A stretch of DNA of 64,000 nucleotides from Centrapalus pauciflorus (taxonomy: Eukaryota > Streptophyta > Magnoliopsida > Asterales > Asteraceae). The notes under the pieces are model-generated. The model saw only the letters and a list, made by a program, of their open reading frames with translations, had not been told where the DNA came from and did not search any database. The stretch covers positions 100,499 to 164,498 of the forward strand of contig JAANYP010004312.1 of the NCBI GenBank assembly GCA_020465985.1, written 5' to 3'. The position numbers and the translations under genes were made by a program. The number at the start of each line of letters is the position of its first letter. Within the stretch, counting starts at the first letter, position 1. Shown piece by piece: positions 10,028-21,249 of this stretch.

Positions 10028-11639
10028 CCGAAAAATGATTCATATACAACCTCTGTTTTGCTTTTTAGGGATCATAATCTTAAATAAGTCCTATAACATG
10101 ATTTGATAATTTAAATTTGGCAGAATCTTCCGAAGAAGAAAAACAGCAAACAAAGAAAACCCGAAAGGGGGGTAAACTAAAGCATGTGAGGATCGATGAC
10201 AAAGAAGAAGGAAGTGAAACTAGGGACACGATTTCAGTGTCCTCGAAAAAGTCAAAGAGATGGAAACTGAAAAAGATTCCTAGCCGGCGGACGAAACGAG
10301 AAAAAATTGATAGCTCCAATTATTCGGAATCATCCGTCTCATCATCGTCTGAAGGTATAATTTATTTATCTGAACAAATAAGAAAACACTGTTTTTTTTA
10401 TAAACTACGTGTAATAAAATTTCATTCTCCGTATAAGATTCTCAATAGAATGAGATTTATCTACAAAGAATAAGTTCATTCCCCGTAGAATATATTTTAA
10501 ATATGTGAAAGAAATTGGTTTACTCTAGGTATAAAACATTGATAAAACTACCCAGCCCTCATTTTTACAAATAACCTATCGGAGAACATAATGATGCTAA
10601 ACCGACGAAGATGATTTAAAGGAATTTTCATTTTATCACAGATAAACGAGTGAAGACAAAAAAGAAGAAGGAGCGTAAAAGGAAAAGAGAGGATACAGGT
10701 TTTGATATTTCGGAAAGATTCTTGGATGCAATAGTAGAGAAACTTGCATCCAAAACCAAGCAACATGCTTTGGGAGAAAAAGGGACCAAAGGAGGGAAAT
10801 TTCAAAGGGATAAACGACCAAGATTGACTCGAGACAACGTTAAACGAGAAATCAAGGAGGAAGCATCGGTCAAAAATGAGGATGTGGATGATCAAACCGG
10901 AGTTAGGGTGCTGAAATCGCGCTTCTCACCCGGAACGTTGATGAAGGCTGCGTCGATGATGACTGAAGGACAAAAAAAAAATTGTCAAACAACTAGGCTT
11001 GGGTAGTCTTTTAGACATGAAAGTTTCAGGGATTCCGTCAAAACTTGGATACTACGTGATAGATAATTTCAACCCAGAAAGTTGTAGCATACTGCTGGAG
11101 CAAGGAGAGCTATTAATAACGAAGGATAGGATCCACAGCGTGTTTGGCATACCCAAGGAAGGGATTGATATATCCCGGTTAGCGGTGGCGAATAAGAGGG
11201 ACGTAGTGACAAGAATGTGGAAGGACCAATTTAAGAGTTCAGAAATAAGGCCGTTAGATGTTTTACAGGCTATTTCGGACAAAAACATTTCTGACAGAAT
11301 GTTCACTCTGAATTTCATTGTTTTGGTTTCGACTATTTTGGCTGAAGGAACCCGGATGGGCTTAGTCAACCAGAGACTTTTGCCATTGATGAGGCCGGGA
11401 GAAGAGTTTCAAAAGTTGGATTGGTGTGGATACATACTTGACGTCTTGAAGCAGTGCAAGTTTCATTGGCCGAAGGTAGCAAGCGGATTCTGCCATTGCG
11501 GCCCTCTGGTTTTATTAACTGTAAGTACCAAATATTTATTTTTGAACCAAATATTAAAGCATGAAAACTTATTGGTCATATTCTATGTTAAAATCTAGTT
11601 ATTTCTAGAATAACTGAAATTGATATGTTGCATCATTCT

Positions 11640-12495
11640 ATTAGAAAACTGGAAATTCTATATATCATTTTCATAGAATAGGGGACAAAAGTGTGACTCG
11701 AAGTATTATTTTTAACATACTGAAAAAATATTCTATGTAGGATGGAAAATTTTATTGATCATCTATGCTTAAATAAAAAACATTCTATACTAGAATGAGA
11801 ATCTATGAGGGAAATCGACATATTATATTTAATACAATGAAAAACATTCAATATATGATGAATACTTCTATAAAACATCTATGAATGAAAAAAAAACATT
11901 CTATAGTGGAATGACAAACCAGTGGGAGAATTAGATAGATTTTTAAAAATAGCATAAAAATATTCTATGAATGATGGAAATCGACATAATATTTTTAATA
12001 CAATGAAAAACATTAAATTTATGATGAATAATTCTATAAATCATTCTATAGTAGAATGACAACCAATTGGAGAATTAGATAGATTTTTAAAAATAGAATA
12101 AAAATATTCTATAAACATTCTATAAAACATCTATGAATGAAAAAAAAAACATTCTATAGTAGAATGACAAACCAATGGGAGACTTAGATAGATTTTTAAA
12201 AATAGAATTAAAATATTCTATGTATGATGGAAATCGACATAATATTTTTAATACAATGAAAAACGTTAAATTTATGATGAATAATTCTATAAATCATTCT
12301 ATAGTAGAATGACAACCAATAGGAGAATTAGATAGATTTTTAAAAATAGAATAAAAATATTCTATAAACATTCTATAAAACATCTATGAATGAAAAAAAA
12401 ACATTCTATAGTAGAATGACAACCCAATGGGAGACTTAGATAGATTTTTAAAAATAGAATAAAAATATTCTATGTATGATGGAAATCGACAACTC
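11640..12495 (+). repeat. Tandem array, period 252-253 bp, in the large ULP1-gene intron
   Basis: The word catctatgaatgaaaaaaa recurs at 11876, 12128 and 12381, each time followed by ATTCTATAGTAGAAT or a near copy and a GGGAGA(A/C)TTAGATAGATTTTTAAAAATAG-like stretch. About three units fill the intron between exons ending at 11520 and starting at 12541. Confidence 0.8.
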
Positions 12496-13935
12496 TGTTT
12501 TTGGAACTGTTATTAACAGAAAACATTATTTTTTGTTTAGCTGTTATACGTAGATTATGTTTCTTGTGAACACAACTCTGTGTCGAGGTCTAGACCGTTG
12601 ATAAAGATCTGGGAGTATACAACCCTAAGGAGACGAGAGGGTGATGAGTTGAAGAGTGGTGGATTTGGGATTGGCTCGATTCTTGATGATGTTGAACAGG
12701 AAGACGATGACGTTGACTCTGCAGCAAACCAAAAAGATGATGAAGAGGCTGCTGTTGTTGGGGATGTTGCGAGAGATATTCGGAAAAATGAAAACAAATA
12801 CAACGAGGCTTTGGAGGGCAAAGAGATTCTGAAAACGATGGTTAGAGAAGCTTTAAATAAGTTTCCGGATAATGATGACTTGAAGCAACTGGAATCGAAA
12901 GTGATGCGGTTGTTTGGTGAAGAAAAAGAGATTGAAGGAGCGACCGTAATAACCGAGACACAATTTTGGAATTCCCCAGGGGTTATAGCCGAAGTGGACA
13001 AAAGCTTGGACCAACTCACGAAAAGAAAGTCAAACGTTCTGGTGGGCCAGATGACACCCCCAAGCTTCAGTCTGGGGCTAACCCAAGACGAAAAAAGGGG
13101 AACTGAAGGAGATGAAAAAGAAAACAGGAAGAAGGTCGGGGAGGATGTTATGCCCGAGAAAGAAGAAAGTGTAAAAGAAAAGGAGACTGCACAAGCGAAC
13201 CAAGCTGTTATGCAGGTTGTTGAGGAGGTCATGGCCGAGGATGAGCCACCAGTTTCAATCCCAATAGCTGACAAAGGAAAAGAGGTTGTGAAGAATGTTG
13301 CGGACGAAAAAACACCAACAAACGTTCGAGTACGAATGCCGTCGTCGTTTTTGAGGTCACCGTATGTCTCGCGTATGGTGAACAGCCTTACAAAGCTGGA
13401 CGACGTGGAGAGGACTGTTTGGCAATTCATTTTATGCTTTAAAGACACGGATCCATGGTACTTTATTTCATATCTATGATTTTCAAGTAACTTTTTGTTA
13501 TTCATAGGTAATCGGCTGTATACAATTGTTTTTAAAAGCCTAATTGTTTGCTCAGTTCCTATTGTCTCATGTACTCGATCTGTATTTTGTGACAGCGAAA
13601 GCATGTTCAAAACAGAGAGTTTGGGTTTTAGTACCCGTGTCCACTTTGAAAGCCTAGCTCATGATGCGTGGGTCTATTACGGGGTTATAGACCTATGAGC
13701 GATTGTGCTGAATGAAGAAGAACCAAAGACCATCCTCCGGAACACAGACCCCTTCCGCTTGTTTGTGAACGTTGATGCTTTGGTAAGTTATTCGTGTTTT
13801 CGGACGTTAATGAAAAAAGCAATCTGTGATTCTGTGCATCGTATTTTGAGAAAGTAGTTTCTTATATTAATCTATTCAAACCTATATTAATCTATAGAAT
13901 AGATTTTCCATAAATCTGTGGTTACCATTTTATTA

Positions 13936-14240
13936 TATATATATATATAGGATATGAAAGAACACTACATATAATTCTAACACATTATATGCAGAATGGT
14001 AGTATTCTATATCTAAATGAAATCCATTCTATGTAGAATCTAAGGCATTCTGTAAAAATAGTGGGTATAATTCTAAAAACATTCTACGCAGTATAGGTAA
14101 TATTCTATATAGAATTAAAATCCATGCTTCGTAGAATATAAGACATTCTACAAACATTGTGTATAAATCTAAAATATTCTATGCAGAATAGGATTATTCT
14201 ATATATAATAGAAACATATTCTACTTAGAATTGTTATCCC
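13936..14240 (+). repeat. Palindrome-rich 300-bp module, copy 1 (ULP1-gene intron)
   Basis: It begins with a (TA)n run and ggatatga, then carries ordered palindromes and half-sites. It is about 90 % similar by eye to 15645-15920. Confidence 0.7.
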
Positions 14241-15124
14241 CCGACTTATTTTTATTGTTTTAGTAACAAGAATGATTATCTTTGTATTGTATCTTATTTA
14301 TCTCAGAATGACGCCATGGTAAAGACTCACGAGTTTGATATGAAGCTCCAGAGTATATTCAACGCAACCATGAACTCTATGTGCGAAATTCCTGGGTTGC
14401 AAAAAGTAGAAATGTTCAAAGTTGACATGGTATGACCGCTGAATTCTAATAATAACGTATTATGAACATCATCCGGTAACTCTTCTTGACATTTTGATAA
14501 TGCAGGTGTTTTTCCCGATAATCCGCTCCCAACACTTCTATTTAATAGTGTTCAACTTGAAAAAACCAAGCATCGACGTTATCGACAACAGTGGAATGGA
14601 GGTCGATTTTTCTGTGAAATATTCAATAATCCCGGAACGCTTGGTACTAAAATATAATGTTTCATAATATAATATATTTTTCTTCCATGATCGAAAAGTA
14701 TCATAACATATTATGATTTTCTCTGTTGCTGCAGCACATGTACTTCTCACACTACCTTGCGTTGATAGAACTCCCGAAAGCAGTTGCGATTGAAAAGTGC
14801 ACCCCAAAACGTTTAAAGGTGAAATGGGCGACTAAGCAGAACAGCGTGGATTGTGGGGTCTTTTTGATGAGACATATGGAGACATACAAAGGGCAAAAAA
14901 GCTGGGATTGTGGGCTAGAGACCGAGGGAAAGAAACAGAAATCAATACTTCGGAAGCTGAGGGCGAAATACCTGACAAAAATAATTCTATCGGATATAAA
15001 CCAGCTAAAGAAGGAGTTTCTGCTGAAGTGCGAGGAGTTCTGGAAGATTGGTGAAGATAAGGTGAAGGAGTTGGTGGAAGAATCAGAGTTGGAGGCCGAG
15101 GCCCGTCTATCTATTCTTGATTAA

Positions 15125-16176
15125 AACATTTAATGAATTCTCAAACAATGATCTAGGCTTATGGTTGGAAAACATGTTTCGTTGACGATTTTATTTTTAT
15201 TTTGAAGTACCTACGCTGATGCTTGGCTAAAAAACTTGGTAGTTTCATCAGCATAATGGGTTTGTCATTATGGAAAATGACTTATCGAACATGCATCTAT
15301 TTAAAAACATTCATAGAATATTTGCATTCTGAGTTAAAAGTCTATATATGCATTCTGAGTTTGGGGGTTATAGTAATGAATTCAATCTGTAATCTGTTGC
15401 ATTCTATATCTGATTAATGTATTATATGCCAGACACAGAATAGTTCATTTATAAATAGAATTAAAAAATTCTATGTATTATATGGAATTTATCAATTCTA
15501 TGACACCTCTAACACGCATTTATATATATTGAATGAAAACTTCTATGTATTCTGGGGAGTTAATCATTTCTATGACAACTCTAACACGCATTTATATATG
15601 TTTAATAAAAACTTCTATGAATTCTGTTGAATTAATCTATTTATATATATATATATATATAGGATATGAAAAAACTCTACGTATAATTCTAACACATTAT
15701 ATGCAGAAGGGTAGTATTCTATATATAAATGAAATCCATTCTATGTAGAATCTAAGGCATTCTGTAAAAACAGTGGGTGTAATTTTAAAAACATTCTACG
15801 CATAATAGGTAATATTCTATATAGAATTGAAACCCATGCTACGTAGAATATAAACATTCTACAAACATTGGGTATAATTCTAAAAATATTCTACGCAGAA
15901 TAGGTAATATTCTATTTTATGACAATTCTAACATGCATTTATATATATAGAATGAAAAATTCTAAATCTATTCAATGACAACTCTAAAACGCATTTATTA
16001 AAAACTCGCATTTATATAAAAACACATTATGGGGCATAGAAAAACGCAATATACTAAAACAATCTTCGAACAAAATAGATATAACATATATAAAATGTCT
16101 TCCACCTCAATACAAAAAGTATAACTGACATATCTTTAGCAAATAAGAACATGCAATACTTCCTCCACTTAGCCGC
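15125..16176. repeat. Spacer between the convergent MULE genes, with palindrome module copy 2
   Basis: There is no convincing ORF. From 15300 the DNA is AT-rich with many ATTCTA/TAGAAT half-sites. 15645-15920 repeats the module at 13936-14240, again preceded by a (TA)n run. Both genes end into this spacer, so their transcripts could overlap here. Confidence 0.65.
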
Positions 16177-16867
16177 TCATTTCCCTTTAAGCGGGCAGTT
16201 ACGAGAATCATGATTTGATTGGCTGTTACAGGACCTGCATAACCGAGTGCGTTTGTGGCTCTCGACTACCTTTTTCTCCCTTAGACCGATCAACCTTTTG
16301 TTTGTCCCGCATCCTTTATTGCGAATACCAGTTGGAACATGAATATTTACAGTTTCACGCTTTTGATCCCAGAAGCCTCTCAAAGGTTTCATCCTTGTTG
16401 TAGCTAGCCATACACTTCCCATCGACGTCAACCTCCCCGACATCTTTCTTGAACATTTCAAAAAGCGTATTAGTCTTTTCGGGTGAATCATTAAGACATA
16501 AAACAACGTTCCGGACGTAACTCATAAACTCATATGCTTCCTTTCTTATATAACTGGATTCAGCAATATCTTTGCGCATGCGGTTAAAGAAAGTCGACTC
16601 TTTGGTCCAACGGGGCATAATGTAATTATTGGGGATCTTGGACGTCGTTTACATCTAGAACACAAAAAATGTGACGACAAAGCAACCCCATCCGGGTGAA
16701 CATCCGACAATCACAATCAATGGTGCCCGTGATGGAGTCTTTTACAACCTGTATTAAAATAATAATAATCAATTTCTGATGTGCCAAATGAATACGCTTA
16801 AATTGATATGGGCAGCGATTTTCAAGGATGTTACTCTACGAAAAAAATGGGAAATTATAGAGCATGA

Positions 16868-17373
16868 GATCGATATTTTATGTGGAAAAACATTAAATTA
16901 CGTTGAATGATCCTTCATTGATCTGTAGAATGATGATGTTCTATGTAACACATGAGACCATTCTGCTTATTCTATGATTTTATGCTACATAGAATGTGAG
17001 TTTTTATAAAGCAAGGTATAATATATTCTACGAAGAATATCATAATTATACGGAGAATAAGAGTTATTTTAAAATAGAATAAGGATATTCTTCATAGAAT
17101 ATAACACCATTACTGTTTTAGATCGATATTTTATGTGGAAAATCATTAAAATTACGTAGAATGATCATTCATTGTTCTGTAGAATGATGATGTTCTATGT
17201 AGAACATGAGACCATTCTGCTTATTCTATGATTTTAAGCTACATAGAATGTGAGTTTTTATAAAGCAAGATATAATATATTCTACGAAGAATATCATAAT
17301 TTTACGGAGAATAGGAGTTATTTTAAAATAGAATAATGATATTCTTCATAGAATATGAGACAATTTCTGTTTT
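16868..17373. repeat. Two tandem copies of a 253-bp unit in a transposase-gene intron
   Basis: gatcgatattttatgtgg starts copies at 16868 and 17121. The whole unit, with several ATTCTA/TAGAAT half-sites, is repeated at about 93 % identity by eye. It lies in the intron between 16749 and 17505. Confidence 0.85.
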
Positions 17374-18433
17374 AGAACAACACACATGCCTGACATAGAC
17401 TATATCATTCTACATATACTTTATATAGAATATCTACAAAAAGAAATATACATTAGAGTCAGATAATGAAAAAACACTAAAAACAAGATTTTGAAGGAAA
17501 TGAACCTTGAAATCCTTTTTCTGAAAATTTTCCGCAGTTTTATCCTTTATTGTGATCACCTCCATTGATTCATCTTCTGATGTCCCGATCTGGACACATG
17601 CTGTTAACCCCGAAGAAATTTCATCCTGGACATACTTGAAAATCGAGTGAGAGTATACCTCATGGGCGTGCCTCTCAATAGCAAGGTGGGTCTTCATTGT
17701 TTCGCTCCTTGTGTCATCTTCTACATCTAACTCAAATTGAGCATTTCTCTGTTTTCCATGGCACCTTCGAATCGCATCATGAACTCAACTAAAGTAGATT
17801 GGTAATTTTTGCAAACTTTAAAAAAGGAATTTTCACTTTCAGAAAGAGATGTTGTTCTCATTAACCCGTTCATCGGAACATCAACGAAAAACGCAGGAAT
17901 GCATAACTCACGATCCTTGTGAATGTCATTAAACCATCTGTTGCCTGCTAAATTGTAGTCTCCTATGAATAAGTTCCATTTCCTTTCGAACTCATCAACT
18001 TCCATGTTGCGAGACCACACTATATCGTTAAACCTCGCACGAAACTCGTTATCATTGAAAAGTTCGTAGCACACCTGCGTCAATTCAAGCAATTGGGAGT
18101 TACTGACAAAAAAAAAACATACACCACATTACACTGAAAAACGGAAATTATTGGTCGGGCAAACACCTTATGTGGCAACTTTTGGGTTAAATGCCACATG
18201 CACAGACGGTGTTTTGCGGATCTGAAAACAGTTGCTACTGCTTGCTTTACTGAAGCATCCTGGTCGGTAACAATGAGGTTTGGTTCATGCCCCATATTAC
18301 GAACAAAAGCATCAAACAACCACGCGTATGACTCAATAGATTCGCTTGCTATTAAACCAGCCCCGAATGTCACGCATTTCTTGTGATTATCAATTCCAGT
18401 GAAACGCACAAACACCATCATGTATCTGAAAAA

Positions 18434-18755
18434 ACAACATATCATGTAATTCTATTTGAAAAAATATGAAAATTCTCTGTATAATAATGCCATTCTATGT
18501 AGAATGATATATCATTCTACGGAGAACAAAAAAGCCCAGGAACATAAAATACTCCAAAAAATAAACGAACACTTACTTATTTTGGGACTCAATAGAAGAA
18601 ACAACATATCATGTAATTCTATAAGAAAAAATATGAAAATTCTCTGTATAATAATGCCATTCTATGTAGAATGATATATCATTCTACGAAGAAAAAAAAA
18701 GCCCAGGAACATAGAATATTCCAAAAAATAAACGAACACTTACTTATTTGCAGAA
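18434..18755. repeat. Two tandem copies of a 167-bp unit in a transposase-gene intron
   Basis: acaacatatcatgtaattct starts copies at 18434 and 18601. Each contains ATTCTATGTAGAAT (18489 and 18659) and the donor-like acacttacttat word. The right copy's version is the real exon 2 donor at 18743, so the duplication made a second donor-like word inside the intron near 18580. Confidence 0.8.
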
Positions 18756-20689
18756 TACGTGGCGTCGGCAGATACAACATCCCCAAAAGCTTTGTAGTTC
18801 AGTTTCATTGTTTCGTCAGCCCAAAACAAACATACTAACTCTCCCTCACTGTTACATTTGTACTCACATGAAAAATTTGGAACATCATTTGCTTTGCTTA
18901 TCAAGCGGTCAACAACCATTTGAGCGTCACTATCCCCAATGAATCGATTCAAATCTCTTTTAAAATTTTTTGATGCGTTCCTACTAAATTTTAAGTTCTT
19001 ATAACCACCGGCAATGTCGGACAAGTATCTACGAGCAACAACAGGACCAACATTCGCCCTAGACATGTCGTGTAACAAAGTCTTATCAGCGAAGTCAAGC
19101 TGTCTGCGCTTCTTAAGCATGTGTTTCCTGTCATCTGATAACAACCGATGGCTGTGCCTGTCGACAAAATCGTATAAAAGATACTTTTTTGAAGCCACGG
19201 ACAACAACTTTATCTTCACACAGGCGCCACATTCTGCCCGACCGCTTTTCCCTCGACGAAGTTTGTTCTCAGGCGCAGGATTGCCTTCTTTATTGCATAA
19301 TATATATTTGATTGTAACAACCCCATCGCTATTCTTTTTTGTCGTTCCTTTTCTAGTGTCAAATCCAGATAAATCAGCATACTTTTCATACACTCCAATA
19401 GCATCGTCCAACGAAGAATACACACTATATTTTTGCGGTTTTAAATGAGACGGGACGTTGGGAATCCAATATCTCCCTCCCCCTGGAGTTATCTCCTTCG
19501 AACCCTCGTCGTTTATCAAGGTCTTTAACGTTTCATCTTTACCCGAATCTGTGATTTTGAAAAAAAACAAAGCTTAGGAAATATGAAACAAACAAAAAGA
19601 TACATTAAACTCGAAAAAAAGGATACATATTCAAAGAATAACAAAAAACTAAATGTACATATGAAGGCATTCTATAAACTCTACGAAAACAAATAAATAT
19701 TCTATGAATAATATTAAGTATTCTACGTAGAATAGCTAATTATTAAAACGGAATACACTACATTTTTACGTATACGCACATAATTCTACATAGAATATAT
19801 GCTATTCTATATAGAATAGAAATAGTTCTTCACGAGAGATAACAGATAAATTAAAACCTAATAGGATTGCTAACAGACAAATAAAATAACACGAAAATAT
19901 AAAAAATACACTGTCAAGAACACAACAAAATCAAAACTTGTTGGGAGTAGGCAAAAGATACAACCTGTGTAGGCATTCTATAACTCTAGGAAACATATAA
20001 AACATTCTACGTAGAAGAATATGCATTCTACGGAGAATGGCTACTTTTCAAACAGAAAACATTATATTCTACGAAAAAACGCAGAGTATTCTACGTATAA
20101 AATATGCTATTCTATATAGAATAAAAAAAGTTCAACACAGACGATATCAAATAAAATAAAAACAATAAGGATTGCATACGTTCAGAAAAACAGAAAGGCT
20201 TCGTTCAAAATTTCAAAACAGCTACTGAAAGGAAACCTACTACGAAAAACATCGAATAAGACGGCAAAGACAATAAAATACTGACATGGACACAACAAAA
20301 TCAGACTTGCTAGAAAGAAAAAATTTAGAAACATCGGATATTAGCCAAAGGAAACGACAAATGACCTGGATTAGGAAAAGACCGATCGACGACCTCCTCG
20401 TCTGCTGCAAAACAATTAGGAACGACATTACATGGAGTCTGTTGAACTGGAAAGGACGACTCCATGGATAGGTGGAAAAAAAAAACGAAAATGTTTTCCG
20501 GCGACTCGACGGAGCAGACTTCTTCTGGCCGGAAAAAAGGGAAGAGACCGGTAGATTAATGACAAACACAAATGATGATTACATTGAAGATTGAAAAGCT
20601 TAATTAAATGACAGCTTTTCTGAAGAGTCACAAGGAAGAGGCCAAAGAAAAAGACAGAATTGCCCTTAGTGGAGACTCCCATATTTGCA

Positions 20690-20799
20690 AAGATTTACAA
20701 AAATGCCATTGATTATCCACTATTGATCCTCTTAATCCAAGGGCTGAAAATGGTTCTTGTGTTCTCACATTATTTGGAGTTCTTAAAAGAACCCATTCC
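20690..20799 (-). repeat. Right terminal inverted repeat of the MULE
   Basis: Read in reverse it starts GGAATGGGTTCTTTTAAGAAC and continues with GGCATTTTTGTAAAT, matching the left end imperfectly. Confidence 0.75.
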
Positions 20800-20803
20800 T
20801 ATA

Positions 20804-20842
<39 letters not shown>

Positions 20843-20923
20843 AATATATATATATATATATATATTATATGTATATAATGTATGTTAATATGTATATATA
20901 TGTATATATATATTAATATATAT

Positions 20924-20955
<32 letters not shown>

Positions 20956-21088
20956 ATAATTATATATATGTACATATATATACATATTATGTATAATATA
21001 TATATACATATTATACATAATATATATATACATATATATGTAATATATATATATACATATTATAACATATATAATATATTACATATAT

Positions 21089-21132
<44 letters not shown>

Positions 21133-21160
21133 TTTATATATATATTATGAACGCATCTTT
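20800..21160. repeat. (AT)n-rich microsatellite at the MULE target site
   Basis: Almost pure TA/AT repeats with scattered G and C (tatatgtata, tacatatta). The short TA run at 8673-8689 is the same tract on the other side of the MULE. Confidence 0.9.
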
Positions 21161-21249
21161 TAAGTCAGCGTAATTGTGTAATTTGCAATTATAGGCTACA
21201 TTACATAATTTATCTCATACATATTGTGGTTGGTTGGCACAAATTGTAG

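Larger units (their letters stand above)
8998..15124 (+). pseudogene. ULP1-type (C48) cysteine protease gene of the MULE
   Basis: Exons inferred from GT/AG sites and frame: an uncertain 5' exon (ATG 8998 or ATG 9133, to 9246), 10124-10354, 10642-11520, 12541-13457, 13596-13782, 14307-14429, 14506-14643 and 14735-15124. The N-terminal half is Lys/Glu/Ser-rich. The middle exon has the globular block GIPSKLGYYVIDNF...ITKDRIHSVFGIP seen in plant transposon ULP proteins. The C-terminal protease domain keeps its catalytic set: His at 14533-14535 (SQHFYL), Asp at 14584 (IDNS), Gln at 14837 and Cys at 14852-14854 (QNSVDCGVF). Family members remove or process SUMO-like modifiers; a role in transposition is unproven. 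Two lesions are visible: one base too many in a run of ten A (10972-10981), and a TGA at 13696-13698 where relatives have Trp. Introns carry the MULE palindromes. Confidence 0.8.
16177..20465 (-). pseudogene. FAR1/MURA-type MULE transposase gene
   Basis: Exons on the - strand from splice sites and phase: 20465-20366, 19548-18744, 18425-18167, 18074-17506, 16748-16177. The order is an N-terminal FAR1-type DNA-binding region (exon 2: AIGVYEKYADLSGFDTRKG, CNKEG, CGACVKIK), a DDE transposase core, a SWIM zinc finger and a C-terminal CCHC knuckle. Catalytic Asp residues are visible in SADATY (18764-18766, at the exon 2/3 junction) and in VTDQD (18257-18265), followed by HRLCMWHL. The SWIM finger is near 16680-16745 (CDCRMFTRMGLLCRHIF) and the knuckle CRSCNSQSNHDSRNC is at about 16196-16245. 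The product would bind the TIRs and cut and paste the element. Frame breaks near 17750, 16640 and 16370 make this copy non-functional unless the sequence is in error. The ATG at 20465 lies about 330 bases inside the right end. Confidence 0.85.
8690..20799. mobile_element. Mutator-like element (MULE) with ULP1 protease and FAR1-type transposase genes
   Basis: Imperfect terminal inverted repeats of roughly 110 bases define the ends. Both ends begin with GG and share GGGTTCTT(C/T)TAAGAAC and, further in, GGCATTTTTGTAAAT. The element sits in a (TA)n tract, so a 9-10 bp target duplication is expected but cannot be fixed (left tatatatata, right tatatatatg). Inside are two convergent, intron-containing genes: ULP1-like on + (8998-15124) and transposase on - (16177-20465). 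MULEs carrying ULP1-type genes are known from melon, Arabidopsis and rice. Both genes carry disabling mutations in this copy. Confidence 0.85.

Noticed and set aside
11640..12495. Regular repeats with similar spacing, CRISPR-like at first glance
   Set aside because: Units are contiguous 252-bp tandem copies in a plant intron with no unique spacers and no cas genes.
20240..20682. Hydrophobic - strand ORFs near the right MULE end
   Set aside because: They overlap exon 1 of the transposase in other frames and run into the terminal repeat; no domain seen.
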